IMG/VR virus record: IMGVR_UViG_3300035698_022190 | Coordinates: 124,001 to 188,000 of that record | DNA length: 64,000 nucleotides | Source of the DNA: a virus | Strand: one strand, 5' to 3' | Part shown: positions 39,735-47,303 of the stretch, in pieces | Numbering within the stretch: the stretch's first letter is position 1 | Layout: the number at the start of each line of letters is the position of its first letter | Made by a program: the position numbers and the translations under genes | The notes under the pieces: model-generated | Told to the model about the DNA's origin: nothing | Seen by the model: the letters and a program-made list of their open reading frames with translations, nothing else | Database searches by the model: none

Positions 39735-40355
39735 ATGCCTTTTATAATGCCAAAACAAAAAGCAATCTTTCACCACATACCAAAGACAGGTGGAACTAGT
39801 ATTCGTGCATACCTAGAAAATTATACCCATGGCAAAGATGTATATCGTCACAGACCCCCGAGCAAATGTATAGAAGATGGGCGTATCCATCCAAAATGGT
39901 TTTTCGAATCTTTTAAATTTGCCTTTGTCAGAAACCCATTTGCGCGGGCCGTATCAGTCTGGGAATTTCGAGGACGAACGGATATTAAACGTCGGCACAA
40001 CTGCGCAACTTTTGAGGAATTTATAAAATACTATTACCCACATATGCCACTACAAGATTGGGATCCAGTAGAAGCAACTATGTGCCCACAACATCATTTT
40101 GTGATTAATAAAAAAGATTCTCGCCTAAGTATGGATTTTGTGGGATATTATGAAAATTTACAGAAACACTTTAATAAGGTCTGTACCCGCTTGAAACTTC
40201 CTGTAGGAACTTTAGAACACCGCAATAAAGCCTGGTCTTTAAAAAAGTATCCCCATTACAGTACCTATTACACTACAGAACTAAAACAAATGGTTACGGA
40301 AATGTACGAAGAAGATCTAGATACTTTTAAGTACACCTTTGAAAATTTAAGTTAA
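39735..40355 (+). CDS. sulfotransferase-family protein 2
   Basis: This 206-residue paralogue shows FHHIPKTGGTSIRAYL and FVRNPFARAVSVWEFR and the shared C-terminal STYYT-EL-MVTEMYEEDL. It follows the terminator by only 6 nt, so it may depend on readthrough or on a promoter not recognised. Confidence 0.75.
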   Translation: MPFIMPKQKAIFHHIPKTGGTSIRAYLENYTHGKDVYRHRPPSKCIEDGRIHPKWFFESFKFAFVRNPFARAVSVWEFRGRTDIKRRHNCATFEEFIKYYYPHMPLQDWDPVEATMCPQHHFVINKKDSRLSMDFVGYYENLQKHFNKVCTRLKLPVGTLEHRNKAWSLKKYPHYSTYYTTELKQMVTEMYEEDLDTFKYTFENLS

Positions 40356-40376
40356 AAGAAGGGTTAACCCTTCTTT
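40355..40376. terminator. bidirectional terminator
   Basis: AAAGAAGGG/CCCTTCTTT hairpin between convergent genes. Confidence 0.7.
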
Positions 40377-40385
40377 ATATTTTAC

Positions 40386-40715
40386 CTACCATTGTTCGTG
40401 AGCGTGCTCTTCTGCGTAACGCATTAGTTCTTCATCAGGCCATTTGTCCATTTGTGAAAAGCGTTGCTCTTTTAATCTTTTAAGCTCTTGCTCCTCTAAA
40501 ATAACTTCAAGCGCATCTCGGGTTGACATACTATGGCTAAGTATGTGTAGGTCTTCATAAACTTTGGGATAGCTATAATCAATATTAGCATTCAATATGT
40601 GGATAGCATGTGTATCGCTAAACAATTGAGGCCCATAATTTATGAGTAGCAAGGTAAGGAAAAGGCTGCCTATAAAAGCAACCCCAAAATGTTTTCCCTT
40701 TATCGATTTGTCCAT
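40386..40715 (-). CDS. membrane-anchored protein, 109 aa
   Basis: One N-terminal membrane helix (FGVAFIGSLFLTLLLINYGP) followed by a charged helical domain (QELKRLKEQRFSQMDKWPDE). Own promoter at 40741. Function unknown. Confidence 0.65.
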   Translation of the reverse strand: MDKSIKGKHFGVAFIGSLFLTLLLINYGPQLFSDTHAIHILNANIDYSYPKVYEDLHILSHSMSTRDALEVILEEQELKRLKEQRFSQMDKWPDEELMRYAEEHAHEQW

Positions 40716-40740
40716 AAGTTTTAATCTCCTTTAATTATAT

Positions 40741-40750
40741 TTCTTATACC
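40741..40750 (-). promoter_or_regulatory. leftward cassette promoter motif
   Basis: GGTATAAGAA 26 nt upstream of the ATG at 40715; AAAGGAG lies between. Confidence 0.6.
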
Positions 40751-40767
40751 TTTTTCGGTATTAAAAC

Positions 40768-40796
40768 TTGCTTTTAATACCTTTAAACGCTATATT
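40768..40796 (+). promoter_or_regulatory. rightward late promoter, leaderless
   Basis: TTGCTT, 17 nt, TATATT, ATG 40802 starts 5 nt later. Confidence 0.7.
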
Positions 40797-40801
40797 TAAG
40801 T

Positions 40802-41464
40802 ATGATAAATAAAAAATTTCGAGAAAATTACTTTCAGAATATAAACACTCAGAACAAGGGCTATCATCTTGGCTGGATGTATGCAGATGGAAATGTAGCA
40901 GCAACGAGTAATCAAATAGGTTTTACTATAAACCCTAAAGATATAGAACAAGTTGAAAAATTTAAGGCTGATATGGCTATTTCAAATAATCCAACTTTTC
41001 ATCGTAAAGATGACAAATATGATATGGTAAGTTTTCATTTTAGTAGTAAAATTATGCGTGGAGATTTAATTAAATTGGGGTGTACTCCAAAGAAAAGTCT
41101 TACGCTTCAAGCACCCATAGATATGGATCCCCGACTTAGGCGGCACAATATTAGAGGTTATTTTGACGGAGATGGGTCAATAGGATATATGGGCAAGAAT
41201 AAACAGCCCCAGGTAACTTTTGTCGGTACGGAGAAAATGCTAAAATGGATTCAAAATGAATTACCGGTACCCTCACACATTTATGCTTTTACCCATGCTC
41301 ATGTAAATACACGCAGACTTGTTGTTACTAAACAGAAAGATGTTATAGATTTATATGACTATTTATATAAAGGAGAAACACGTTCTCTATCTCGAAAGAA
41401 AAGTAAGTTCGCAGAAATTAAGACCGACTTACAAGCTCGACACCGTAACAAGAAAAATTCTTAA
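40802..41464 (+). CDS. LAGLIDADG homing endonuclease
   Basis: This 220-residue protein has the two LAGLIDADG-type motifs YHLGWMYADGNV (about residue 21) and HNIRGYFDGDGSI (about 118), so it is a single-chain homing endonuclease. It is free-standing and not inside another gene. It would cut DNA lacking this locus and promote its spread. Confidence 0.8.
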   Translation: MINKKFRENYFQNINTQNKGYHLGWMYADGNVAATSNQIGFTINPKDIEQVEKFKADMAISNNPTFHRKDDKYDMVSFHFSSKIMRGDLIKLGCTPKKSLTLQAPIDMDPRLRRHNIRGYFDGDGSIGYMGKNKQPQVTFVGTEKMLKWIQNELPVPSHIYAFTHAHVNTRRLVVTKQKDVIDLYDYLYKGETRSLSRKKSKFAEIKTDLQARHRNKKNS

Positions 41465-41467
41465 TAT

Positions 41468-41498
41468 AAAAAGAGGCTTTAATCGGCCTCTTTTTTTT
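41468..41498. terminator. bidirectional terminator
   Basis: AAAAAGAGGC/GCCTCTTTTT-type hairpin after the homing endonuclease stop. Confidence 0.65.
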
Positions 41499-41504
41499 GT
41501 CTTT

Positions 41505-41609
41505 TCAATGAAGACATGCATTGTCCACCCAAGTTATAACTGCTGCAAAGATTAAAATTAATACACCAATTATGTAGGGCCTACGTTTTGGAATCGACCA
41601 AAGTTTCAA
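41505..41609 (-). CDS. small membrane peptide with TTG start, 34 aa
   Basis: TTG 41607-41609 overlaps the TGA stop of the upstream gene (TTGA); TGA stop at 41505. Contains a helix (YIIGVLILIFAAVITWVDNA) after basic residues. Confidence 0.45.
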   Translation of the reverse strand: MKLWSIPKRRPYIIGVLILIFAAVITWVDNACLH

Positions 41610-42109
41610 CTATCTACCCAAGTAATCTCAGTAGGATCCGGTTTAACAACAATAATTATAGTGCTTTTCTTTATCAAGTTGCCCCATAAGAAACTTTTTT
41701 GTTGTTCCTGTTTTTTACTCACTTTATAATTGTAACTGTCTACCCTTTCATGTAAGCTGCGAAGGGTAGTGGTCATAAACTGATCAGTCGAATCCACTGC
41801 GGGTGTAAACAACACCCAATGTGCTGAATCTGGTTCGAATAGCATCGAATCGTCGTAACTGCTTTCTATACTCATGAACTCCATAGCTAGGTTATTATCG
41901 CTAACGTTTGATAGTCCCGAAACACCTAGTACAGTAAAACTACTTACGATTAACGCTATTAGTAACACAAACTCAAAACCAAAGAACCCCTTGCTCCACG
42001 ATCTAGGTTTGTCAAACATTGCAGCACCTGCCGAGTTATCGGTTACAAATCTATATATCCACAATAGTGTTGCAAAGCTCATAATGACAAATAGTGTAGT
42101 TAATATCAT
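41606..42109 (-). CDS. membrane protein, 167 aa
   Basis: Two membrane helices at the N-terminus (TTLFVIMSFATLLWIYRFVT and FEFVLLIALIVSSFTVLGVS) and a soluble C-terminal part. Coupled to the next gene. Unknown. Confidence 0.6.
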   Translation of the reverse strand: MILTTLFVIMSFATLLWIYRFVTDNSAGAAMFDKPRSWSKGFFGFEFVLLIALIVSSFTVLGVSGLSNVSDNNLAMEFMSIESSYDDSMLFEPDSAHWVLFTPAVDSTDQFMTTTLRSLHERVDSYNYKVSKKQEQQKSFLWGNLIKKSTIIIVVKPDPTEITWVDS

Positions 42110-42132
42110 GTTAATTTCCTTTTTCTAGTTTG

Positions 42133-42531
42133 TTAATATCGATAAAGTCGTATTGACCTTGTGGACCAATTTGCTGAGGATAGGTCTACCGTGTCTCTGT
42201 CTATCCTTCGAACGGCCACTGCTTCCCGCATAGTATTGTCGTTTGTAGTAAGGGTGAATATATAATCACCAGCGCTATGGGACTTCCATGTTCCTTTTTT
42301 ACATACAGGTACATCACAATATACGTTTTGCCAGAAACCTCTATCATCTATAATGATTTTGGTTTCCCAACTAATTGGTTCTGACATGGCGTAAAAAGTC
42401 ATGGTTGGATATCCCACACGATCGGGATTAGCATACCATGAACCTATTAAATAGTTCTCTATGTCTTGGCCAAACAGTGGTACTAACATTATTGTCAGTA
42501 GTACAGTAAAAAACATTTTTTTGTTTTTCAT
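42133..42531 (-). CDS. putative secreted protein, 132 aa
   Basis: N-terminus MKNKKMFFTVLLTIMLVPLF is a signal peptide. The mature protein has a lipocalin-like feel (YLIGSWYANPDRVGYPTMTF) with CDVPVCKKGTW. It may be exported or virion-linked. Confidence 0.6.
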   Translation of the reverse strand: MKNKKMFFTVLLTIMLVPLFGQDIENYLIGSWYANPDRVGYPTMTFYAMSEPISWETKIIIDDRGFWQNVYCDVPVCKKGTWKSHSAGDYIFTLTTNDNTMREAVAVRRIDRDTVDLSSANWSTRSIRLYRY

Positions 42532-42566
42532 GTGTTTCCTTTTTTTTTAATTAGATTATCATACAA

Positions 42567-42576
42567 TTCTTATACC
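42567..42576 (-). promoter_or_regulatory. leftward cassette promoter motif
   Basis: GGTATAAGAA ahead of the gene at 42133-42531 (36 nt to ATG). Confidence 0.6.
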
Positions 42577-42630
42577 TCAAAAACACCTTCAAAACTTAAG
42601 CTAAAAAAGTGCTTAAGTAAACTTAAGCTA

Positions 42631-42652
42631 AAAGAAGACCGAAGTCTTCTTT
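42631..42652 (-). terminator. intrinsic terminator
   Basis: AAAGAAGAC/GTCTTCTTT hairpin ending the gene at 42657-42941, followed by two tandem TTAGCTTAA blocks. Confidence 0.65.
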
Positions 42653-42656
42653 GTGT

Positions 42657-42941
42657 TTACGGAGCTATATTCCTATTTAGCTCAGGCAAATCCCTGATAT
42701 GAATCTTTTGATACATTTTTTTAAGCTCTGCGCGCTTAACGGGAGCAGTGCCGACCCAGGGATGACTGGTTAAGTGCCAATGCTGACAATACTTGCACCA
42801 GTAGTAAAATAAGAAATGTGTATGTAGTTCACCGTTTCTTGTTTGATAAAAAATGGCGTCCTTTGCATCTTTTCTATTTCTATACTTTACTTTTGTGCAA
42901 GTGTCAGTTATTTTTTTAGGAATATAATTTTTTGTAATCAT
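42657..42941 (-). CDS. zinc-ribbon protein with WHLTS motif, 94 aa
   Basis: Contains YYWCKYCQHWHLTSHPW. The same motif (CKHCGLWHLTS) occurs at 43995-44231, so they are paralogues. Basic N-terminus. Zinc and RNA or DNA binding are likely. Confidence 0.65.
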   Translation of the reverse strand: MITKNYIPKKITDTCTKVKYRNRKDAKDAIFYQTRNGELHTHFLFYYWCKYCQHWHLTSHPWVGTAPVKRAELKKMYQKIHIRDLPELNRNIAP

Positions 42942-42980
42942 AGTATTCCTCTTTTAGTTAATTAAAAATTACTTACATAT

Positions 42981-42990
42981 TACTTATACC
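42981..42990 (-). promoter_or_regulatory. leftward cassette promoter motif
   Basis: GGTATAAGTA with an immediate upstream TTTTAGGTTAAGAATT block; precedes the gene at 42657-42941. Confidence 0.6.
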
Positions 42991-43030
42991 AATTCTTAAC
43001 CTAAAAGAGCGCTTAAATAAATTTAAGCTA

Positions 43031-43055
43031 AAAGAAAGACCAAGGCCTTTCTTTT
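43031..43055 (-). terminator. intrinsic terminator
   Basis: AAAGAAAG.CC/GG.CTTTCTTT hairpin after the RadC-like gene. Confidence 0.6.
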
Positions 43056-43069
43056 TTTAGTAAACCTGC

Positions 43070-43513
43070 TTACAGAATGCCAGTATCACTGAAGCTGTAG
43101 TAACCATTCTTACCGGCTATTATGATATGATCATGTAGCATAACATCAATTGCTCTGCAAGTAATTGCAATTCTTGTTGTAGCATTAATATCATCCTGAG
43201 AAGGTTCGGTTGAATTGCTTGGATGGTTGTGTCCAACTATTATAGCGGCTGCATCTAGTTCTAGAGCTCTCTTGGCTATTTCTCTTGATGAAATAACAAT
43301 AGAGGTTAAACTTCCTTTGAACATTACTTGACTAGTAATGATACGATTTTTAGCATCAAGAAAGATAACTGCAAATTGTTCTATATTTGTATCGCCGGAT
43401 AGCACAACTCTTAAGTGCTTAGATGTATCTCGAGATCCTACCAACTTATCGCCATGTAGCTTAAAAACTCTTTCTGGATTATCTTGAGGTAACGATTGAA
43501 TATGTTGTTGCAT
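43070..43513 (-). CDS. RadC-like JAB domain protein
   Basis: This 147-residue protein has the JAMM zinc metalloprotease pattern VGHNHPSNSTEPSQDD (H95, H97, S105, D108). The RadC N-terminal HhH region is absent, as in many phage and mobile-element RadC proteins. Its true role (peptidase or DNA repair) is unsettled. AAGGAG precedes the ATG. Confidence 0.8.
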   Translation of the reverse strand: MQQHIQSLPQDNPERVFKLHGDKLVGSRDTSKHLRVVLSGDTNIEQFAVIFLDAKNRIITSQVMFKGSLTSIVISSREIAKRALELDAAAIIVGHNHPSNSTEPSQDDINATTRIAITCRAIDVMLHDHIIIAGKNGYYSFSDTGIL

Positions 43514-43536
43514 GTTAACTCCTTATTTAGTTATTC

Positions 43537-43546
43537 TTCTTATACC
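43537..43546 (-). promoter_or_regulatory. leftward cassette promoter motif
   Basis: GGTATAAGAA 24 nt upstream of the RadC-like start. Confidence 0.65.
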
Positions 43547-43615
43547 TAAAAACCTCCCCAAAAGCTTCTCAAAACCTATTAATTTTTAAGCTAAAAAGCT
43601 CTTATTAAAAAACTA

Positions 43616-43645
43616 GCAGGGTAGCTTATACTTCCTACCCTGCTC
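43616..43645 (-). terminator. intrinsic terminator
   Basis: Perfect 10-bp AGCAGGGTAG/CTACCCTGCT hairpin with a T-run on the leftward strand. Confidence 0.65.
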
Positions 43646-43682
43646 TCGGTTTGAATAAACATGAAAATTTTATTTTTAAAAT

Positions 43683-43715
43683 GAGCAGGGCGGATATTGT
43701 GGTCTACCCTGCTCG
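43683..43715 (-). terminator. second hairpin with the same arms
   Basis: GAGCAGGG/CCCTGCTC hairpin 38 nt from the previous one, no strong T-run. Confidence 0.45.
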
Positions 43716-43836
43716 GTAACTAGTAAAAAACATTTTTGTTTTTCTTAGCTTCGTTAGTTGTCCTAGTAGTGAATTAACTGTATGACAGTTCTAGCTAGCC
43801 CCCGTGTAAACAAAACTGTTTTTTCGTCGTTAAATT

Positions 43837-43965
43837 TTATCTGCGTCTTCCGCCACGTCCGTTGCCATGCCCGTCTTTACGATTTGGCTTGTCGTCGCCT
43901 TTTTTACCAGTGCGTGGATTATCTCCACAGTCGCCTTTTTTAGGCGTTTCTTTTTTGTCTGCCAT
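43837..43965 (-). CDS. Gly/Lys/Arg-rich peptide, 42 aa
   Basis: ATG 43963-43965, TAA 43837-43839. Reads MADKKETPKKGDCGDNPRTG and ends GRGGRRR; low complexity, basic, likely nucleic-acid binding. Confidence 0.55.
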   Translation of the reverse strand: MADKKETPKKGDCGDNPRTGKKGDDKPNRKDGHGNGRGGRRR

Positions 43966-43994
43966 GTTTATAGCGTCCTTTTTTTATTGATTGA

Positions 43995-44231
43995 TTACAG
44001 TCCTCTTTTTCTTTTTCTTTTCATTGTAGGCTGCTTGGTATGGTGATAGTTATTTTTTTCCCTTTCTGGGCTTCCCCATGGGACTGATGTTAAATGCCAC
44101 AATCCGCAGTGTTTGCAATGATAAAAAAACATTTTTATTCGTCTTTCACTCCTATGAGCGTTGTTGTGTTGAAAAAGAATGGTAGCCTGCTTAGCCTTTC
44201 CAGCTGAGTTGTATGGTATCTTATAGCACAT
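43995..44231 (-). CDS. zinc-ribbon protein with WHLTS motif, 78 aa
   Basis: HCKHCGLWHLTSVPWG is shared with 42657-42941. The C-terminus is Lys/Arg-rich (KQPTMKRKRKRGL). Probably binds zinc and nucleic acid. Confidence 0.65.
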   Translation of the reverse strand: MCYKIPYNSAGKAKQATILFQHNNAHRSERRIKMFFYHCKHCGLWHLTSVPWGSPEREKNNYHHTKQPTMKRKRKRGL

Positions 44232-44266
44232 TTTACTTCCTTTCTTTTAAAAAACGTTTTTGTTGT

Positions 44267-44458
44267 TTACATTAAACTAATACCTTCTGACATCTTTAAT
44301 TCAACAATGAGTGCAATGGCTACAGCCATTTGACAAATTAAAGCTATTGCCAAAAGCATCATAACTACCTTCCAATATTCACCGTCCCATTGATCCCACA
44401 TTACAAACCCCAGCGCAAGCAAAACAGCAACTAGGGCAATTACTGATATTATTGCCAT
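44267..44458 (-). CDS. small membrane protein, 63 aa
   Basis: Two hydrophobic helices (IISVIALVAVLLALGFVMWD and VVMMLLAIALICQMAVAIAL). Preceded immediately by the next gene. Confidence 0.6.
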   Translation of the reverse strand: MAIISVIALVAVLLALGFVMWDQWDGEYWKVVMMLLAIALICQMAVAIALIVELKMSEGISLM

Positions 44459-44857
44459 TTAAAATTCCTTCCCGTCGCTTTCGATCCAGCGTTGATTGCT
44501 CACAGCAGCATGCCGAACTATAGCTTCCTGAGCTTCTTCACGGGTATTATAACGCACTTCATCAACAGCGTTATTAGTATATTTAACTAATACCTTAAAA
44601 GTACCGTTGCCGAATTCATGTATGCTATACCCGTTGACGCTACAGTATGATGGTCGCTTTTTACTACCTTCGTTAACCGGGCCTTTTAAAATCCTGTGTA
44701 CAGGATCATTTACAGGATCATTTACAGTATCCTTTACAATATTATTGGGTTTATTAAATCGTCCGCTGTTGCCCTCGAAACCAGTAGGTGGTCCATAAAA
44801 CAACATTGTTAGTCCCATTATTGCAAGCATTACAATAATCACTGTGCTTGTTTTCAT
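44459..44857 (-). CDS. membrane-anchored protein with short repeats, 132 aa
   Basis: One N-terminal helix (STVIIVMLAIMGLTMLFYGP), then VKDTVNDPVNDPVHRI repeats and a C-terminal domain (FKVLVKYTNNAVDEVRYNTR). The DNA carries matching GGATCATTTACA repeats. Function unknown. Confidence 0.6.
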   Translation of the reverse strand: MKTSTVIIVMLAIMGLTMLFYGPPTGFEGNSGRFNKPNNIVKDTVNDPVNDPVHRILKGPVNEGSKKRPSYCSVNGYSIHEFGNGTFKVLVKYTNNAVDEVRYNTREEAQEAIVRHAAVSNQRWIESDGKEF

Positions 44858-45057
44858 ATAGTTTTTCCTTTCTGTAGTATGCCATGTTTTTTAGCTAGGT
44901 TTAAAGCTTCGCCTGGACGAAACCGGGCCAACCGACTAACTCTGCCTAACAAATTTCGATTCAAATCATATTCATAGACCCTTCCATCGATTGAAAACTT
45001 AACGGCATCTAGACCTAAATTGTGTTTTGCGGTGCCTATTAATACTATCTTAGTCAT
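44854..45057 (-). CDS. hypothetical protein, 67 aa
   Basis: Begins MTKIVLIGTAKHNLGLDAVK; ends in TGA that overlaps the next ATG (ATGA). Possibly a small Rossmann-like fold, not assigned. Confidence 0.55.
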   Translation of the reverse strand: MTKIVLIGTAKHNLGLDAVKFSIDGRVYEYDLNRNLLGRVSRLARFRPGEALNLAKKHGILQKGKTI

Positions 45058-45069
45058 AAGGCCTCCTTG

Positions 45070-45210
45070 TTATTTTGTCAGTTCTGAAATAGCGCGTTCA
45101 TGACGTAAACGTGCGATCCCCCGCTCTTTTGGTGTAAGCTTCCAATTAGTCATGCGTTTTTTATTGTCACGCATTTGCTTCATTAACCGTGCAATTTTTT
45201 CCCTAGTCAT
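45070..45210 (-). CDS. basic helical peptide, 46 aa
   Basis: ATG 45208-45210, TAA 45070-45072, overlapping the end of the upstream gene by 8 nt. Reads MTREKIARLMKQMRDNKKRM and onward; very basic. Confidence 0.55.
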   Translation of the reverse strand: MTREKIARLMKQMRDNKKRMTNWKLTPKERGIARLRHERAISELTK

Positions 45211-45421
45211 GTCTGTCCACCATTTCCAACTTTACATTACTTAAAACTCTGTTTGTATCTTCCCCATCAACTAACACACAAACGCTAAAGTATCCATCGC
45301 CTTTGTCCCGATAAACATTTCGGACCAAAGCTTCTTTCCCAATTAATCCGGTGCGTTCTGTATTGTTGGAAACATCTTTTTCTTCCAGTACTAAGAGAAT
45401 AGCCTTATCATTTCTTTTCAT
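45203..45421 (-). CDS. hypothetical protein, 72 aa
   Basis: I prefer the start MKRNDKAILLVLEEKDVSNN at 45419-45421, which overlaps the end of a tiny upstream ORF by 3 nt. Beta-rich (VCVLVDGEDTNRVLSNVKLE). Unknown. Confidence 0.55.
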   Translation of the reverse strand: MKRNDKAILLVLEEKDVSNNTERTGLIGKEALVRNVYRDKGDGYFSVCVLVDGEDTNRVLSNVKLEMVDRHD

Positions 45422-45423
45422 GA

Positions 45424-45483
45424 CTAGTCTGTTAAAACTGCAACGAGTATTATACAAAGTATAATTAGCATTATCAATTGCAT
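45424..45483 (-). CDS. membrane micropeptide, 19 aa
   Basis: ATG 45481-45483 with AAAGGAGC four bases upstream; MQLIMLIILCIILVAVLTD then TAG. The good ribosome site supports translation, perhaps as a leader for the next gene. Confidence 0.45.
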   Translation of the reverse strand: MQLIMLIILCIILVAVLTD

Positions 45484-45520
45484 ATTTGCTCCTTTTGCTT
45501 TTAATTAAAGTTTCACATGT

Positions 45521-45530
45521 TTCTTATACC
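45521..45530 (-). promoter_or_regulatory. leftward cassette promoter motif
   Basis: GGTATAAGAA, 37 nt upstream of the ATG at 45483. Confidence 0.65.
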
Positions 45531-45564
45531 TAAAAACTCTTTAAATCAACACAATTTTTAAGCT

Positions 45565-45595
45565 AAAAAAAAGGACCGACTAGCGATCCTTTTTT
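45565..45595 (-). terminator. intrinsic terminator
   Basis: AAAAAAGGATC/GGTCCTTTTTT-type hairpin for the gene at 45609-45950, followed by TTAGCTTAAAAATT. Confidence 0.7.
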
Positions 45596-45608
45596 AAACT
45601 AAAATTAA

Positions 45609-45950
45609 TTAGTAGCGGCTATCTACACCACAAAGCCTGTTGAACTCGGCAATAACAATTTTCTTGCCGGCGAATTCGCGTGCTTCTTCTAGGTAACCTT
45701 CAACGATTGGAATATGGGAAAGCATATCTCTTGAAAGAGGTATCGTTGTATAATTCAATGCACCCTTAATATTGAGGGTAGGTAGCTCTTCAATTTCTTT
45801 TGCAGCATACCAGCTTTCGATATCACGGGTTGACAGCTCACCACTGGAAATTCTCAGTGCGTCTGATAATACGGTGTTTTCACCTTCGTCTAGGTGTCCG
45901 AGGTAAGTCTTACCACTTACTTCGACTATAATAAGATTTTTTTTGGCCAT
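45609..45950 (-). CDS. hypothetical protein, 113 aa
   Basis: Begins MAKKNLIIVEVSGKTYLGHL. Beta strands then helices; ends CGVDSRY. Single-gene or two-gene cassette with the next gene. Confidence 0.6.
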   Translation of the reverse strand: MAKKNLIIVEVSGKTYLGHLDEGENTVLSDALRISSGELSTRDIESWYAAKEIEELPTLNIKGALNYTTIPLSRDMLSHIPIVEGYLEEAREFAGKKIVIAEFNRLCGVDSRY

Positions 45951-45976
45951 CTTATATATCCTTTTATTTTATTGTT

Positions 45977-46651
45977 TTAGAATGTTTGTTTTCTAGGCGG
46001 TCTTTTGCTACCGGGCCTAGTTGGTCTTTGTTTGATGTCTCCTGCGAAGCGTATAGTATCGCGTGGCGCAATTTTCATGTCAAGTAGATGATCAATGTCT
46101 TTTTTGCAATAAGCTTCCATAGATTCCATGGCAGCTCTACTTGGGCTTGGTGGATAGGGCATTCCGTCCGGATCCATTTCAAATCCACCAGCATGCTTTT
46201 GTAAAAGTTCGAAAGAATTTTCGCCAATAAAGCCGCCGTATTCGCCTGATTTAGAGTTTCCTATTTTAGGGGTTACTTTGTATCCGGGCTGTGAATGTCC
46301 CCCGAATCCTCCATTGTACTCACCGCGACATACAATCCTAACTTGAACATTAAAGTCCCTGCTAGCAATGCCTGAGCCACCATGCATACCCCTTACAATA
46401 TCTCCTACTTCAAACTCATAATCCAAATCGGGCTCATTGTTACGGCCTATAGAACGTATGTGCTCTTCGGATACGTAGAAACTATCATCATCATCATCTT
46501 CCCGTACTCCGTTTGAATCGCATGCATAACAAAGGTATTCGTCGTCTCCGTCTTTTTCTTCATTAATAATAACGAAATCGCCCTCATAATATATCTGATC
46601 ATCATGTTCCTCAATGACCTCACAAACATCTCCAATATCAAATTTATCCAT
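45977..46651 (-). CDS. acidic protein with SH3-like repeats, 224 aa
   Basis: The N-terminal 70 residues (FDIGDVCEVIEEHDDQIYYE) and the next 80 (YEFEVGDIVRGMHGGSGIAS) both start with a GD[VI] turn, so it may hold two SH3-like or KOW-like domains. Basic C-terminus (RPTRPGSKRPPRKQTF). Unknown function. Confidence 0.55.
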   Translation of the reverse strand: MDKFDIGDVCEVIEEHDDQIYYEGDFVIINEEKDGDDEYLCYACDSNGVREDDDDDSFYVSEEHIRSIGRNNEPDLDYEFEVGDIVRGMHGGSGIASRDFNVQVRIVCRGEYNGGFGGHSQPGYKVTPKIGNSKSGEYGGFIGENSFELLQKHAGGFEMDPDGMPYPPSPSRAAMESMEAYCKKDIDHLLDMKIAPRDTIRFAGDIKQRPTRPGSKRPPRKQTF

Positions 46652-46689
46652 ATGGTTTTATCCTTAATTTAGATATTAAATAGATACTT

Positions 46690-46699
46690 TCCTTATACC
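46690..46699 (-). promoter_or_regulatory. leftward cassette promoter motif
   Basis: GGTATAAGGA variant, 38 nt ahead of the ATG at 46651. Confidence 0.55.
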
Positions 46700-46756
46700 C
46701 TAAAATTTAAAATTTAGTATAGGATACCTTAGACATTTTAAGATCCCGTCTAAGCT

Positions 46757-46783
46757 AAAAAACGGGCCAACTTCGACCCGTTT
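46757..46783 (-). terminator. intrinsic terminator
   Basis: AAACGGG/CCCGTTTT hairpin ending the gene at 46797-47303. Confidence 0.65.
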
Positions 46784-46796
46784 AATAATGATATCC

Positions 46797-47303
46797 CTAA
46801 TGTAAGGGGAATGGCGATACAACAATTTCTGGTTCTAAATAAACTAACCGTGGGTTACTCTCGGCATCAAGCATCATCAACCAAGTTGCACTAGAGCTCG
46901 TTGGCATGAAGAGCCCATTAGGATCGGCCTGTGGTAGTATTTCAAAACCACCCTGGTAAGATCTTTTGGTTCTCATAGGGTTTGTGAACTGCGCGGAGAA
47001 AGGAACGCCATATCCTAGGCATTTACCAATATACATAAGTTTTCCCTGGTAATCGCTTTTGATATAAGCATAGCAAACTATATCTTCTTGATCTTGTAAT
47101 TCATAGATCATTTTCATTAGTTTACGTTGCTGGAAATTTACAATATTTGGCATCCCAATCTGACGTTGAGATTCGGCAAGTAATAATTCTGTTGCCTCTT
47201 CTTGGATTGAATCTGTATCTGAACTCATTTCGCATGTTTCTGCAGTGAATACAAAGTAACACAGTGTTACAAGCAGTACTGCATATAATGGACGTACCCT
47301 CAT
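46797..47303 (-). CDS. putative secreted protein, 168 aa
   Basis: N-terminal signal-like helix (RPLYAVLLVTLCYFVFTAET) then a soluble domain (QQRKLMKMIYELQDQEDIVC). Coupled to the next upstream gene. Unknown. Confidence 0.6.
   Translation of the reverse strand: MRVRPLYAVLLVTLCYFVFTAETCEMSSDTDSIQEEATELLLAESQRQIGMPNIVNFQQRKLMKMIYELQDQEDIVCYAYIKSDYQGKLMYIGKCLGYGVPFSAQFTNPMRTKRSYQGGFEILPQADPNGLFMPTSSSATWLMMLDAESNPRLVYLEPEIVVSPFPLH

Larger units (their letters stand above)
43514..43836. other. intergenic region with promoter and tandem terminators
   Basis: Holds the promoter of the RadC-like gene and two hairpins with the same arm sequence (AGCAGGG). No gene was recognised here. Confidence 0.5.

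Noticed and set aside
40802-41464. Homing endonuclease as part of an intron or intein
   Set aside because: It has its own late promoter and terminator and no split gene flanks it.
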